A DNA stretch of 64,000 nt from Microcella alkalica (GCF_014137945.1 NZ_JACGWX010000001.1:806001-870000); one strand, 5' to 3'. Numbered from the stretch's first letter, positions 17,179-24,189 are shown. Notes: a model not told the origin generated them from the letters alone. Translations and numbers: made by a program.

Positions 17179-17961
17179 GTGAACAGCCCTCTCGCCGCCG
17201 GCTCGCTCGCCGGCATGACCGCTCTCGTCACCGGATCCTCGCGCGGCATCGGAGCAGACACCGTGCGCCACTTCGCCGCGGCGGGCGCGAACATCGTCAT
17301 CAACTACCGCTCCAAGGCGCCGCGCGCCGAGAAGCTGCTCGCCGAGCTCCAGGCCGGCGGCACGGAGGGGCTGGCGGTCGGCGCCGACCTCACCGACCCG
17401 GCCTCGGTCGAGTCCATGATGCAGCAGGTGCAGGATCGCTTCGGTCGCATCGACATCCTCGTGCTCAACGCCTCCGGCGGCATGGAGGCCGGCATGGGCG
17501 AGGACTACGCCCTGCGCCTCAACCGCGACGCCCAGATCAACGTGCTCACCAAGGCGCTGCCGCTGCTTCACGAGGGCTCTCGCGTCGTGTTCGTGACGAG
17601 CCACCAGGCGCACTTCATCCGCACCGTGCCGACGATGCCCGAGTACGGGCCCGTCGCACTGTCCAAGCGTGCAGGTGAGGATGCTCTTCGCGAATTCATC
17701 CCGCAGCTCGAGGCCGCCGGAATCGGCTTCACGGTCGTCTCGGGCGACATGATCGAGGGCACCGTCACTGCGACACTCCTCGACCGCGCCAACCCCGGCG
17801 CGATCGAGGCCCGCAAGGAGGCCGTCGGCCGGCTCTACAACGTGAGCGAGTTCGCCGCCGAGGTCGCCCAGGCCGCCGTCGACCCGGTTCCCGCGGACAA
17901 CACCCGGCTCGTCGGCGACGTCGCCTACTTCACCGAGTACGCGTCGACCGCGGGGGAGTAG
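17179..17961 (+). CDS. SDR-family oxidoreductase
   Basis: A 260-residue Rossmann-fold short-chain dehydrogenase. The cofactor motif is TGSSRGIG (about residues 18-25), followed by NASGG at the expected NAG position and a catalytic Ser in VTSHQAH. The usual YxxxK is altered: the lysine is in ALSKRAGE and the nearest Tyr is seven residues before it (EYGPVALSK), with Val at the canonical Tyr position. The substrate is unknown. A long 5' extension of the frame is a shadow of the NfeD gene. A Nudix gene follows 3 nt later. Confidence 0.88.
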   Translation: MNSPLAAGSLAGMTALVTGSSRGIGADTVRHFAAAGANIVINYRSKAPRAEKLLAELQAGGTEGLAVGADLTDPASVESMMQQVQDRFGRIDILVLNASGGMEAGMGEDYALRLNRDAQINVLTKALPLLHEGSRVVFVTSHQAHFIRTVPTMPEYGPVALSKRAGEDALREFIPQLEAAGIGFTVVSGDMIEGTVTATLLDRANPGAIEARKEAVGRLYNVSEFAAEVAQAAVDPVPADNTRLVGDVAYFTEYASTAGE

Positions 17962-17964
17962 TAC

Positions 17965-18420
17965 GTGGCCCCGATGCCGGGCCTGCGCCGGACATCCCGC
18001 ATTCTGCTCGTCGACCCGTCGGGAGCCGCGCTCCTGTTCTTCACCGCCTCACCCGACTCGACGCGCTTCGCCCGCTGGATCACGCCGGGCGGGGGAGTGG
18101 ATCCGGGAGAGTCGCACGCCGAGGCCGCGATCCGCGAGCTGTTCGAGGAGACCGGTCTCGTTGTCGAGAGCGTCGGCGACCCCGTCTGGACCCTCGACTT
18201 CGAGGTGGCGTGGGATGCCGCGGATCACGACCGCGGTCACGCCGAGTACTATCTCGTGCGCTGCGAGAACTTCGAACCGGTGTCGACGAACTGGACCGAT
18301 GACGAGCACGTCGACGTGACCGCCCACGGATGGTTCACCGCGGACGACCTGCTCGCCACCGGCCAGCCCTTCGAGCCCTACGACCTGCCCCGGCTGCTGC
18401 GCTCGATCTCCTCGTCCTGA
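17965..18420 (+). CDS. Nudix hydrolase
   Basis: A 151-residue Nudix protein with a full Nudix box at residues 43-65: Gly43, Glu49 and the REL-FEE-TG-L core, so it should hydrolyse a nucleoside diphosphate derivative with divalent metal. The substrate is not predictable. It starts 3 nt after the SDR stop, so the two are cotranscribed. The last 43 nt overlap the 3' end of the convergent terC gene in the other orientation. Confidence 0.92.
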   Translation: MAPMPGLRRTSRILLVDPSGAALLFFTASPDSTRFARWITPGGGVDPGESHAEAAIRELFEETGLVVESVGDPVWTLDFEVAWDAADHDRGHAEYYLVRCENFEPVSTNWTDDEHVDVTAHGWFTADDLLATGQPFEPYDLPRLLRSISSS

Positions 18421-19433
18421 GCGACGCGGCGCGACCGGCCCCACACCGGCTCCGCCGCGGCCAGCTCCTCCTCGGTCGCGAGACGGAACGGGGGCGCGTT
18501 ATCGATGACGATCTCGTGCCGGCTCTGGCCGCGGGTGGCCCGCAGGCTCGCGATGATCGAGACCGCGATGATGACCGCGACGACAGCGAGCGACACGCTC
18601 GTCGGGATCTTGTACACGTCGAGCAGCAGCATCTTCACGCCGACCCAGATGAGCACGAAGGCGAGTCCGAGCTTCAGGTAGATGAAGCGGTGCATCATGT
18701 CGGCGAGCAGGAAGTACATCGCACGCAGCCCCAGGATCGCGAAGGCATTGGCGGTGAAGACGATGAACGGCTCGCTCGTGACGCCGAAGATCGCCGGGAT
18801 CGAGTCGACCGCGAAGATGATGTCCGTCACCTCCACGAGCACGAGCACGGCCAGCAGGGGAGTGGCGACGATGACGCCCGCCTTGCGGATGAGGAACTTC
18901 TGCCCGTGATAGGCGTCCGTCATCGGCACGACTCGACGGAACAGGCGGAGGATCTTCGAGTTGGCGACATCCATGTGCACGTTGCGCGTGCGTATCATCA
19001 TCCATCCCGTGTAGAGCAGGAACGCCGCGAATACGTAGAGGATCCAGGAGTAGTTGTTGATGAGGACGGCGCCCAGTGCGATGAAGATGCCGCGGAACAC
19101 GAGCGCGCCGAGCACGCCGAGGAAGAGGACGCGGTGCTGGTACTCGCGCGGCACGTGGAAGAAGGCGAAGATGATCGCCCACACGAAGACGTTGTCGACG
19201 GCGAGTGACTTCTCGATGAGGTAGCCGGCGTAGTACTGCTGGCCGAACTCGGCGCCGTACTCCCACCAGATGTATCCGCCGAAGGCGACGCCGAGCGAGA
19301 CCCAGACGACGGACCAGGCGGCGGCCTCGCGCACGCCGATGATGTGGGCCTTGCGATGAGCGACGAGGTCGATCGTGAGCATGACGAGGATGACGCCGAG
19401 TACGGCGAACCACAGCCAGAGGGGAACGTCCAT
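18378..19433 (-). CDS. TerC-family integral membrane protein (manganese exporter type)
   Basis: A 351-residue polytopic membrane protein of the TerC/Alx family with about nine hydrophobic segments. Conserved acidic motifs are EKSLAVDNVFVWAIIF and VTDIIFAVDSIPAIFG. Relatives export manganese or support metal loading of exported proteins. The charged C-terminal tail overlaps the Nudix gene tail-to-tail by 43 nt. The leader holds a yybP-ykoY manganese riboswitch candidate and a hairpin that covers the AGGAG ribosome site, so expression should rise with manganese. Confidence 0.93.
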   Translation of the reverse strand: MDVPLWLWFAVLGVILVMLTIDLVAHRKAHIIGVREAAAWSVVWVSLGVAFGGYIWWEYGAEFGQQYYAGYLIEKSLAVDNVFVWAIIFAFFHVPREYQHRVLFLGVLGALVFRGIFIALGAVLINNYSWILYVFAAFLLYTGWMMIRTRNVHMDVANSKILRLFRRVVPMTDAYHGQKFLIRKAGVIVATPLLAVLVLVEVTDIIFAVDSIPAIFGVTSEPFIVFTANAFAILGLRAMYFLLADMMHRFIYLKLGLAFVLIWVGVKMLLLDVYKIPTSVSLAVVAVIIAVSIIASLRATRGQSRHEIVIDNAPPFRLATEEELAAAEPVWGRSRRVAQDEEIERSSRGRS

Positions 19434-19440
19434 GACGGAA

Positions 19441-19471
19441 CTCCTGAATAGTCGGTGAGGCGATTCAGGAG
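19441..19471 (-). promoter_or_regulatory. Shine-Dalgarno-sequestering hairpin of terC
   Basis: On the minus strand CTCCTGAAT (19471-19463) is the perfect complement of ATTCAGGAG (19449-19441), giving a 9-bp stem with a 13-nt loop. The 3' arm ends in AGGAG, 7 nt before the terC ATG. The 5' arm begins with the same CTCC that closes stem P1 of the upstream aptamer, so the two pairings exclude each other. Confidence 0.75.
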
Positions 19472-19572
19472 GTCTTTCCCGGCCGGAACGGTCAGATTCG
19501 GCCCGTGGCGCCGGATCCGTGCGGACGGAACGTAGTGACGACGCGACGCGGGTCGGGGATACTCCCCTCCAC
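19466..19572 (-). ncRNA. yybP-ykoY manganese riboswitch aptamer upstream of terC
   Basis: About 105 nt in the terC leader carry the family hallmarks. On the minus strand it opens GGAGGGGAGTA, has GTCGTCACTACG in the middle (19542-19531), and ends GGGAAAGACCTCC. GGAGG at the 5' end (19570-19566) pairs with CCTCC at the 3' end (19472-19468) as stem P1. These segments resemble the GGGGAGUA, GUCGUCA and GAGACCU blocks of the known family. Association with a TerC-type exporter is also typical. The fold was judged by eye, not computed. Confidence 0.75.
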
Positions 19573-19592
19573 CGATCAGTAGATCACATGTA

Positions 19593-19598
19593 GCTATA
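19593..19598 (-). promoter_or_regulatory. Candidate -10 of the terC riboswitch transcript
   Basis: TATAGC on the minus strand, about 23 nt before the aptamer stem, inside a rare AT-richer patch. No convincing -35 was seen. Confidence 0.4.
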
Positions 19599-19704
19599 CG
19601 TCGTGCACCCGGCCGGAGCGCTCTCGGCGAATTCTCGCGCTCGATCCGGCTCTCGCCGCTCGTCTGGAAGTGAAGTTCTGCTCGCCTTTTCGGGGGAGCT
19701 GCGC

Positions 19705-19710
19705 TAGTCT
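19705..19710 (+). promoter_or_regulatory. -10 box before the PLDc_N-like gene, leaderless
   Basis: TAGTCT, 6 nt before the ATG at 19717, with no ribosome site between. Confidence 0.5.
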
Positions 19711-19716
19711 CGGCCT

Positions 19717-20019
19717 ATGCCCGGTGGTGAACTCGTGAATCCGGTCCTGCCGGCCTTCTTCGACGCCCTGTTCGCGCTCGTTCCGCTGCTCGTCGTCCTG
19801 CCGCTCGCGCTGCTGTTCGTCGGCGCGCTCGTGTCGATCAACCGACGCAGGGCTGCCATGACCGGCCTGGAGGAACTCGGCTGGTACGCCTTCGTCGCGT
19901 TCGCGCAGCTCATCGGTCCGCTCGTCTGGTTCCTGCTCGCGCGCGAGCGCTACGACGCCGTCAGCGCGCCGAGCGTGCCGGCGGCGTCCTCGGCGTTGCA
20001 CGAGAGTAGTATCCGATAA
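19717..20019 (+). CDS. Small membrane protein with PLDc_N-like domain
   Basis: A 100-residue protein with two membrane helices (about residues 18-40 and 57-74). The second, followed by IGPLVWFLLARER, matches the PLDc_N pattern found in small actinobacterial membrane proteins and at the front of cardiolipin synthases. No catalytic HKD domain is attached, so the function is unknown. It is a single gene between the terC leader and a minus-strand cluster. Confidence 0.7.
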   Translation: MPGGELVNPVLPAFFDALFALVPLLVVLPLALLFVGALVSINRRRAAMTGLEELGWYAFVAFAQLIGPLVWFLLARERYDAVSAPSVPAASSALHESSIR

Positions 20020-20058
20020 TCAGTATTATGTCACATTGCAGAACGGCCCGAAGAGGCC

Positions 20059-20388
20059 TCACCCCGCGATCGTGACGTGGATGACGCCGCTCTCGGCGAT
20101 CTCGGTCGTCACCGTGCGGCCCTCTTCCAGCCGAGGCAGGTCGTCCCCGAGCCGACAACCGCGACCGAGCACGATCGGCGCCTCGAAGTAGGCGGCGGCG
20201 TAGCGATCGTCGACGCCCGTCGGTCCCTCGTCTGATGCATCGTGCAGGACGCGCTCGCGGAAGGTCCGCGTGGCGGCGTAGGCGACGACGAGCCTCCCCC
20301 AGTCCTCACCCATCGGGTGTTCCGGGCTCGGGTCCGCGGGCATCGCGACGCCGTCGAGAGAGACGTTGAGGTCGAGGCGGACGACCAT
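20059..20388 (-). CDS. Internally deleted DHFR/RibD-like reductase
   Basis: A 109-residue frame whose first ~69 residues match the N-terminus of an actinobacterial DHFR-like (RibD C-terminal) family, with VSLDGVAMPAD and HPMGEDWGRLVVAYAATRTF. Its last ~40 residues match the C-terminus of the same family (PIVLGRGCRLGDDLPRLEEG onward). About 90-100 central residues normally found between these parts are missing, the junction falling near 20182. The frame is kept open and has a good ribosome site (GGGGGAG). The NADPH-binding centre is gone, so reductase activity is unlikely. It sits downstream of a YciI gene on the same strand. Confidence 0.6.
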   Translation of the reverse strand: MVVRLDLNVSLDGVAMPADPSPEHPMGEDWGRLVVAYAATRTFRERVLHDASDEGPTGVDDRYAAAYFEAPIVLGRGCRLGDDLPRLEEGRTVTTEIAESGVIHVTIAG

Positions 20389-20400
20389 AAGAGCTCCCCC

Positions 20401-20736
20401 TCAGCCCTCGAAGGGCCAGAGCGCACGGACCTCGACGCACCCGAAGCGCGCCATCGGGTGCCGCGAGGCTATCTCGACGGCGGCATCGCGGTCCTCCGCC
20501 TCGATGACGTCGAAGCCGGCGACGGTCGCCTCGCTTCTCGTGAACGGGCCCGCGTCGACGTGTCGCTCCCCTGACCGGACGCGCACCGTCCGTGCGTCGG
20601 CGGCGGGCCGGAGTCGATCACCGATCACGTACGCGCCCGCGTCCTGGAGCGAGCCGACCCACTCCTCGATGTTGTCGCCCGCCGGGTCGTACGCCTCGGC
20701 GGTCGGGTCGTCGCAGATCAGCAGAAGGAACCGCAT
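20401..20736 (-). CDS. YciI-like (DGPF-domain) protein
   Basis: A 111-residue single-domain protein of the YCII superfamily, a ferredoxin-like fold. The N-terminal MRFLLLICDDP and the DAGPFTRSEATVAGFDVIEA segment are the family marks. Such proteins often accompany ECF sigma factors or small reductases. The biochemical role is not known. GAGGAG precedes the ATG. It lies 12 nt before the shortened reductase and 39 nt after another YciI gene. Confidence 0.85.
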   Translation of the reverse strand: MRFLLLICDDPTAEAYDPAGDNIEEWVGSLQDAGAYVIGDRLRPAADARTVRVRSGERHVDAGPFTRSEATVAGFDVIEAEDRDAAVEIASRHPMARFGCVEVRALWPFEG

Positions 20737-20775
20737 GGATGCTCCTCGGTCGTGTGAGGCAGGGTCGGTGCTCGG

Positions 20776-21111
20776 TCAGCGGGCGAGGCCGAGAAGCGGC
20801 CGCAGCTCCACGCGTCGATTGCATGCTCGCGACCCCCGCGTCGCGAGCTCGAGAGCCGTTTCCCTATCGGATGCCTCGATGAGCCAGAAGCCGGCCACGT
20901 AGTCCTCGGTGTCGTGCAGGGGGCCGGGTCGGACGATGGGCTCCTCGCCGCGAGCGTCGACGACGACCGCGTCCTCCGGCGAGGAGATGCCGCCGGCGAC
21001 GACCCAGTGGCCGTCGGCCTTCAGCTCATCGTTGAAGGCGTCGATCGCCTCCGTCTCGTCCGCGCTCGCGGAGCCGCTCGTGTCGTCGATGACCGAGATC
21101 ATGAAGTGCAC
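20776..21111 (-). CDS. YciI-like protein, second copy
   Basis: A 111-residue YCII-superfamily protein with the motif PGPLHDTEDYVAGFWLIEAS and the same length and plan as the neighbouring gene, but only distant identity, so not a recent duplicate. A GTG at 21111 and an ATG at 21102 are possible starts. The GTG begins 1 nt after the XRE regulator stop, suggesting one transcript with it. Confidence 0.8.
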   Translation of the reverse strand: MHFMISVIDDTSGSASADETEAIDAFNDELKADGHWVVAGGISSPEDAVVVDARGEEPIVRPGPLHDTEDYVAGFWLIEASDRETALELATRGSRACNRRVELRPLLGLAR

Positions 21112-21112
21112 G

Positions 21113-21352
21113 TCAGACTCCTTCGTCGTCGCTCTCCTCGGGCACCCAGCGAAGCAGATCCCCCGGCTGGCACTCGAGGACCGCGCACAGGGCGTCCCGG
21201 GTGCTGAAGCGCACGGCCTTCGCGCGCCCGTTCTTGAGCACCGCGAGATCCGCGGGCGTGATCCCGACGCGCTCGGCGAGCACGCCGACGGGCATCTTCC
21301 GGCGAGCGAGCATGACGTCGACGTCGACGTCGACGTCGACGATGATCGGCAT
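21113..21352 (-). CDS. XRE-family (YozG-like) transcriptional regulator
   Basis: A 79-residue Cro/CI-type helix-turn-helix protein. The HTH runs about residues 22-70 (LAERVGITPADLAVLKNGRA). Relatives normally begin MPIVVDLDVML. Here the N-terminus is MPIIVDVDVDVDVML, made by an in-frame hexanucleotide repeat. In most genomes this regulator follows a DUF2975 membrane protein gene. Only a broken relic of that gene precedes it here, and its stop still overlaps this ATG as TGATG. Confidence 0.85.
   Translation of the reverse strand: MPIIVDVDVDVDVMLARRKMPVGVLAERVGITPADLAVLKNGRAKAVRFSTRDALCAVLECQPGDLLRWVPEESDDEGV
21314..21340 (-). repeat. Hexanucleotide repeat (GACGTC)4GAC inside the XRE gene
   Basis: Four perfect GACGTC units plus GAC, encoding alternating Val-Asp at residues 5-13 of the regulator. 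Six-base units keep the reading frame when copy number changes. Confidence 0.9.
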
Positions 21353-21455
21353 CAGATGACCTCGTCGAGCTCCGAGCGCAACTCGCGCGCTTCGCGATCC
21401 CGCGCGCCGCTCGGACGAGCAGCGCCCTCATGACGACCACAACGAGCGTCGCTGA
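21352..21455 (-). pseudogene. Relic of a DUF2975 membrane protein gene
   Basis: Just upstream of the XRE gene, one minus-strand frame reads ATLVVVVMRALL (21452-21417), like the last membrane helix of DUF2975 proteins. A different frame reads REARELRSELDEVI and then stops at 21352-21354, like their C-terminal tail. The pair is therefore out of frame and the remaining ~120 N-terminal residues are absent. The TGATG stop-start overlap with the XRE gene, normal for this pair, remains. The identification rests on recalled family sequence. Confidence 0.4.
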
Positions 21456-21502
21456 GCCCCGGTTCGCTCCACTCCCCCGTCGGCGTCATCCACGTGTGCT
21501 TC

Positions 21503-21508
21503 TAGGCT
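21503..21508 (+). promoter_or_regulatory. -10 box before the ychJ-like gene, leaderless
   Basis: TAGGCT, 6 nt before the GTG at 21515, with no ribosome site. Confidence 0.5.
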
Positions 21509-21514
21509 CGAGGC

Positions 21515-21907
21515 GTGCCCGCCGACCCGACTGCTCCGCGCCGCTGCCCCTGCGCCTCGGGTCTCCCTTATGACGAGTGCTGCGGACCAATCCATCGGAG
21601 CGAGCGCGCCGCGCCGACCGCCGAGCAGCTCATGCGGTCACGGTTCTCCGCATTCGCGGTCGGCGACGCCTCCTACCTGCTCGCCACGTGGCATCCGTCG
21701 ACCCGGCCGGCGGAGCTCGAGCTCGACGAATCGACCCGCTGGTACCGGCTCGACGTCCTGCGCACCGAGCGCGGCGGGCCGCTCGACCGCGACGGCGTCG
21801 TATCCTTCGACGCCCACTACCGCTCCCCTGACGGCGCGGGCGTGCAGCACGAGATCAGCGCCTTTCTCCGGGAGGGCGGGCGCTGGTTCTACGTCGCCGA
21901 GAACTGA
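21515..21907 (+). CDS. YchJ-family SEC-C motif protein
   Basis: A 130-residue protein of the UPF0225/YchJ family. The N-terminal SEC-C zinc motif is visible as CPCASGLPYDECCG. The family core follows: AEQLMRSRFSAFAVGDASYL, a central beta region and FLREGGRWFYV. The SEC-C motif is known for zinc-dependent protein contacts, but the cellular role of YchJ is not established. The GTG start fits a leaderless transcript. Confidence 0.9.
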   Translation: MPADPTAPRRCPCASGLPYDECCGPIHRSERAAPTAEQLMRSRFSAFAVGDASYLLATWHPSTRPAELELDESTRWYRLDVLRTERGGPLDRDGVVSFDAHYRSPDGAGVQHEISAFLREGGRWFYVAEN

Positions 21908-21981
21908 CCCCCAACCGGGGGTCGCGCGGCTCCGAAGAGAAGAAGCCAGCACCATCCGCTCCCCCGCTCTCGGAGGATTCA

Positions 21982-22239
21982 ATGAAGAAGGTCCTCTCCA
22001 CCGCGTTCGCGACGGCCCTCGTCGCGACCGGGCTCGTCCTCGGAGGCGCGAGCGCCGCATCCGCCGCCCACTGCATCGATTCGACCGGCACGTCGCCCGG
22101 CTTCTCCTGGTTCGGCGACCACGCCCGAGCCTCGACCGACGCCGAAGGCAGCAAGGCCGGCCCGCACATGGTCGCCTCGGGCGCCTCGAACTGCCTCGAG
22201 ACGACAGGCAACCCGTCCGAGCGGTCCTCGAACCGCTAG
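21982..22239 (+). CDS. Small secreted protein of unknown function
   Basis: An 85-residue protein with a clear Sec signal peptide: MKK, a hydrophobic core ATALVATGLVLGG and a likely cleavage site at ASAASAA-HC near residue 28. The mature part is about 57 residues, low in hydrophobics, with two cysteines (in HCIDST and SNCLET) that could form a disulfide after export. It has a strong ribosome site (GGAGGA) and its own downstream hairpin, so it is a single-gene unit. No family was recognised. Confidence 0.75.
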   Translation: MKKVLSTAFATALVATGLVLGGASAASAAHCIDSTGTSPGFSWFGDHARASTDAEGSKAGPHMVASGASNCLETTGNPSERSSNR

Positions 22240-22284
22240 CGCCACCGACTGCTCGCGCGGCCTCGACGACCGGCGCGAGCTGAG

Positions 22285-22317
22285 CGACGCCCCGACCGTC
22301 CGGTGGCCGGGGCGTCG
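22285..22317. terminator. Hairpin between the secreted-protein gene and the trans-sulfuration gene
   Basis: CGACGCCCCG (22285-22294) pairs perfectly with CGGGGCGTCG (22308-22317), a 10-bp GC-rich stem between convergent genes without a U tract. It could serve both strands. Confidence 0.6.
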
Positions 22318-22360
22318 TCGCGTCCGGGCGCGACCAGGGCCGCGCGTCGGAGCGCAGCGG

Positions 22361-23596
22361 TCAGCGGGCACCGGCTCCGACCGAGGCGTCGACGCGGATG
22401 CCCGCGGCAGACGACCGCGCCCCGTGCGACGTCGAGAGCGCGCGATCGAGGTCGAGCCAGAGGTCCTCGACGTTCTCGAGCCCGATCGACAGGCGGAGGA
22501 TGCCCGCGCCAGGCCGGGCCTCCGGCGCGACGGGACGGTGGGTGAGCGAGGCCGGGTGCTGCACGAGCGAGTCGACGCCGCCGAGCGAGACGGCGTGGGT
22601 GAACAGCCCGAGGCCCGCGATGGTCGACTCCGCCGCGGCGAGGCCGCCGGCGAGCTCGATCGCGAGCATCGCGCCGGGGCCGCGCATCTGGCGGCCGATG
22701 AGGCCGCTCGGGTCGCTGTCGCCGAGCCCCGGATAGTGCACGCGGCCGACGGCACCGTGGTCGGCGAGCCGGTCGGCGAGGATTCGAGCCGACTCCTGCT
22801 GCGCGCGCACGCGCAGCGCGAGGGTCGGCAGCCCGCGGTGCAGGAGGTACGCGCCGAGCGGGTGCAGCAGCCCGCCCGTGATCGCGCGCACGGGGCGGAT
22901 CGCCGTGGCCCACTCCTCCGAGCACGCGACGACGCCGCCGATGACGTCGCCGTGCCCGCCGAGGTACTTCGTCGCGCTGTGGAGCACGAGCGCGGCGCCC
23001 TGCTCGGAGGGGTTCTGGAGCACGGGGGTCGCGAAGGTGTTGTCGACGAGCACGGGAGAGTCGCCCGCGGCCGCGACGACCGCGGCGATGTCGACGAGCT
23101 CGAGAGTGGGGTTCGCGGGAGTCTCGACGACGACGAGGCAAGTGTCGGGGCGCAGCGCGGCGGCGACCCCGTCGGCGGTCGTGAAGGTCGTCTCCACGCT
23201 CAGCATCCCCGAGGCGAGGAGGTGATCGGTGCCGCCGTAGAGGGGACGCACGGCCACGACGTGCCGACCCCGCCCGCGGTTGGCGGCGGCCATGACGGCA
23301 GCGGTGAACGCCGCCATCCCCGAGGCGAACGCGACCGAGGCCTCCGTGCGCTCGAGCTGCGCGAGCGCCTTCTCGAAGCGCGCGACCGTGGGGTTCCACA
23401 GTCTGGCGTAGACGTTGCCGCCCTCGGTCGGGTGATGCCCGGTCGCCATCGACTCGTATGACCCGCCGCCGAGCTCGACACCGGGTAACGGATTCGTGGT
23501 CGACAGGTCGATCGGCAGGGCGTGGACGCCCAGCGCGGCGAGGTCCTCCCGCCCGGAGTGCACGGCAAGGGTCTCGAATGCGACGGCGTCGTCCAT
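22361..23596 (-). CDS. Cys/Met metabolism PLP-dependent enzyme (cystathionine gamma-synthase/lyase type)
   Basis: A 411-residue fold-type-I PLP enzyme of the trans-sulfuration family. The cofactor lysine is in HSATKYLGGHGD (Lys210), and YARLWNPT with SGMAA bind the phosphate. Neighbouring motifs VETPANP and DNTFATP are standard. Sequence alone does not decide between cystathionine gamma-synthase, cystathionine gamma-lyase and methionine gamma-lyase. An alternative GTG at 23611 exists. The ATG at 23596 starts the conserved part. It is divergent from an Lrp-type gene, which is likely its regulator. Confidence 0.9.
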   Translation of the reverse strand: MDDAVAFETLAVHSGREDLAALGVHALPIDLSTTNPLPGVELGGGSYESMATGHHPTEGGNVYARLWNPTVARFEKALAQLERTEASVAFASGMAAFTAAVMAAANRGRGRHVVAVRPLYGGTDHLLASGMLSVETTFTTADGVAAALRPDTCLVVVETPANPTLELVDIAAVVAAAGDSPVLVDNTFATPVLQNPSEQGAALVLHSATKYLGGHGDVIGGVVACSEEWATAIRPVRAITGGLLHPLGAYLLHRGLPTLALRVRAQQESARILADRLADHGAVGRVHYPGLGDSDPSGLIGRQMRGPGAMLAIELAGGLAAAESTIAGLGLFTHAVSLGGVDSLVQHPASLTHRPVAPEARPGAGILRLSIGLENVEDLWLDLDRALSTSHGARSSAAGIRVDASVGAGAR

Positions 23597-23639
23597 GGAC
23601 CCAGCGTTCACGCTTCTGCGGGCAAAGGCAAGATCGCCA

Positions 23640-23675
23640 GAATCTTCCGCGGGATCTCCGAATCTGATCGAATCT
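23640..23675. promoter_or_regulatory. GAATCT repeat array, probable Lrp-type operator
   Basis: Between the divergent metabolic gene and the Lrp gene, GAATCT occurs at 23640-23645, 23660-23665 and 23670-23675, with a near copy GGATCT at 23652-23657. Spacing of about one DNA turn suits the wrapped binding mode of Lrp octamers. Confidence 0.45.
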
Positions 23676-23691
23676 CCTCCATTATGGGGGC

Positions 23692-24189
23692 ATGGATGCT
23701 CACTCTGCGTCGAAGATCCCGCGAGCCACCCGCCTCGACGCCGTCGACCTCGCCATGCTCACCGAGCTCGACGCCAACGGGCGGCTCACCAACGCCGCGC
23801 TCGCCGAGCGCGTCGGAGTCGCCGAGTCGACGTGCAGCCAGCGCCTGCGCGCCCTGCGCGAGTCGGGGGTCATCCGTCGGTTCCGCGCCGAGATCGACCC
23901 GACGTCCCTCGGACTCGGCCTCGAGGCAGTCATCACCGTCCGGCTCGCGAGCCACAGCCGCGACCAGGTGCAGGCGTTCCAGTCTCGGCTGCGCGACATC
24001 CCGAACGTCGTCCGCATCTTCCACGTCGCCGGAGCCGACGACTACCTCCTGCACGTCGCCGTCGAGTCGGCCGCGGCGCTGCGCGACCTCGTGCTCGAGC
24101 ACTTGCAGGTGCACCCGGGCGTGCGTCACACCGAGACGCAGCTGGTGTTCGAGGTCATCGACGGAGCGGGGCTCCTCCCCCGCGCCTGA
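23692..24189 (+). CDS. Lrp/AsnC-family transcriptional regulator
   Basis: A 165-residue protein with an N-terminal HTH (about residues 16-62, LTNAALAERVGVAESTCSQR) and a C-terminal RAM/AsnC ligand domain (about residues 80-150, HVAGADDYLLHVAV). Members bind amino acids and act as octamers. Placement back-to-back with a Cys/Met enzyme implies control of that gene and itself. The ATG at 23692 is the earliest usable start. Confidence 0.93.
   Translation: MDAHSASKIPRATRLDAVDLAMLTELDANGRLTNAALAERVGVAESTCSQRLRALRESGVIRRFRAEIDPTSLGLGLEAVITVRLASHSRDQVQAFQSRLRDIPNVVRIFHVAGADDYLLHVAVESAAALRDLVLEHLQVHPGVRHTETQLVFEVIDGAGLLPRA

Noticed and set aside
19441..19471. Reading the 9-bp hairpin before terC as a transcription terminator
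   Set aside because: No U tract follows, and the 3' arm contains the ribosome site of terC, which fits translational control better.
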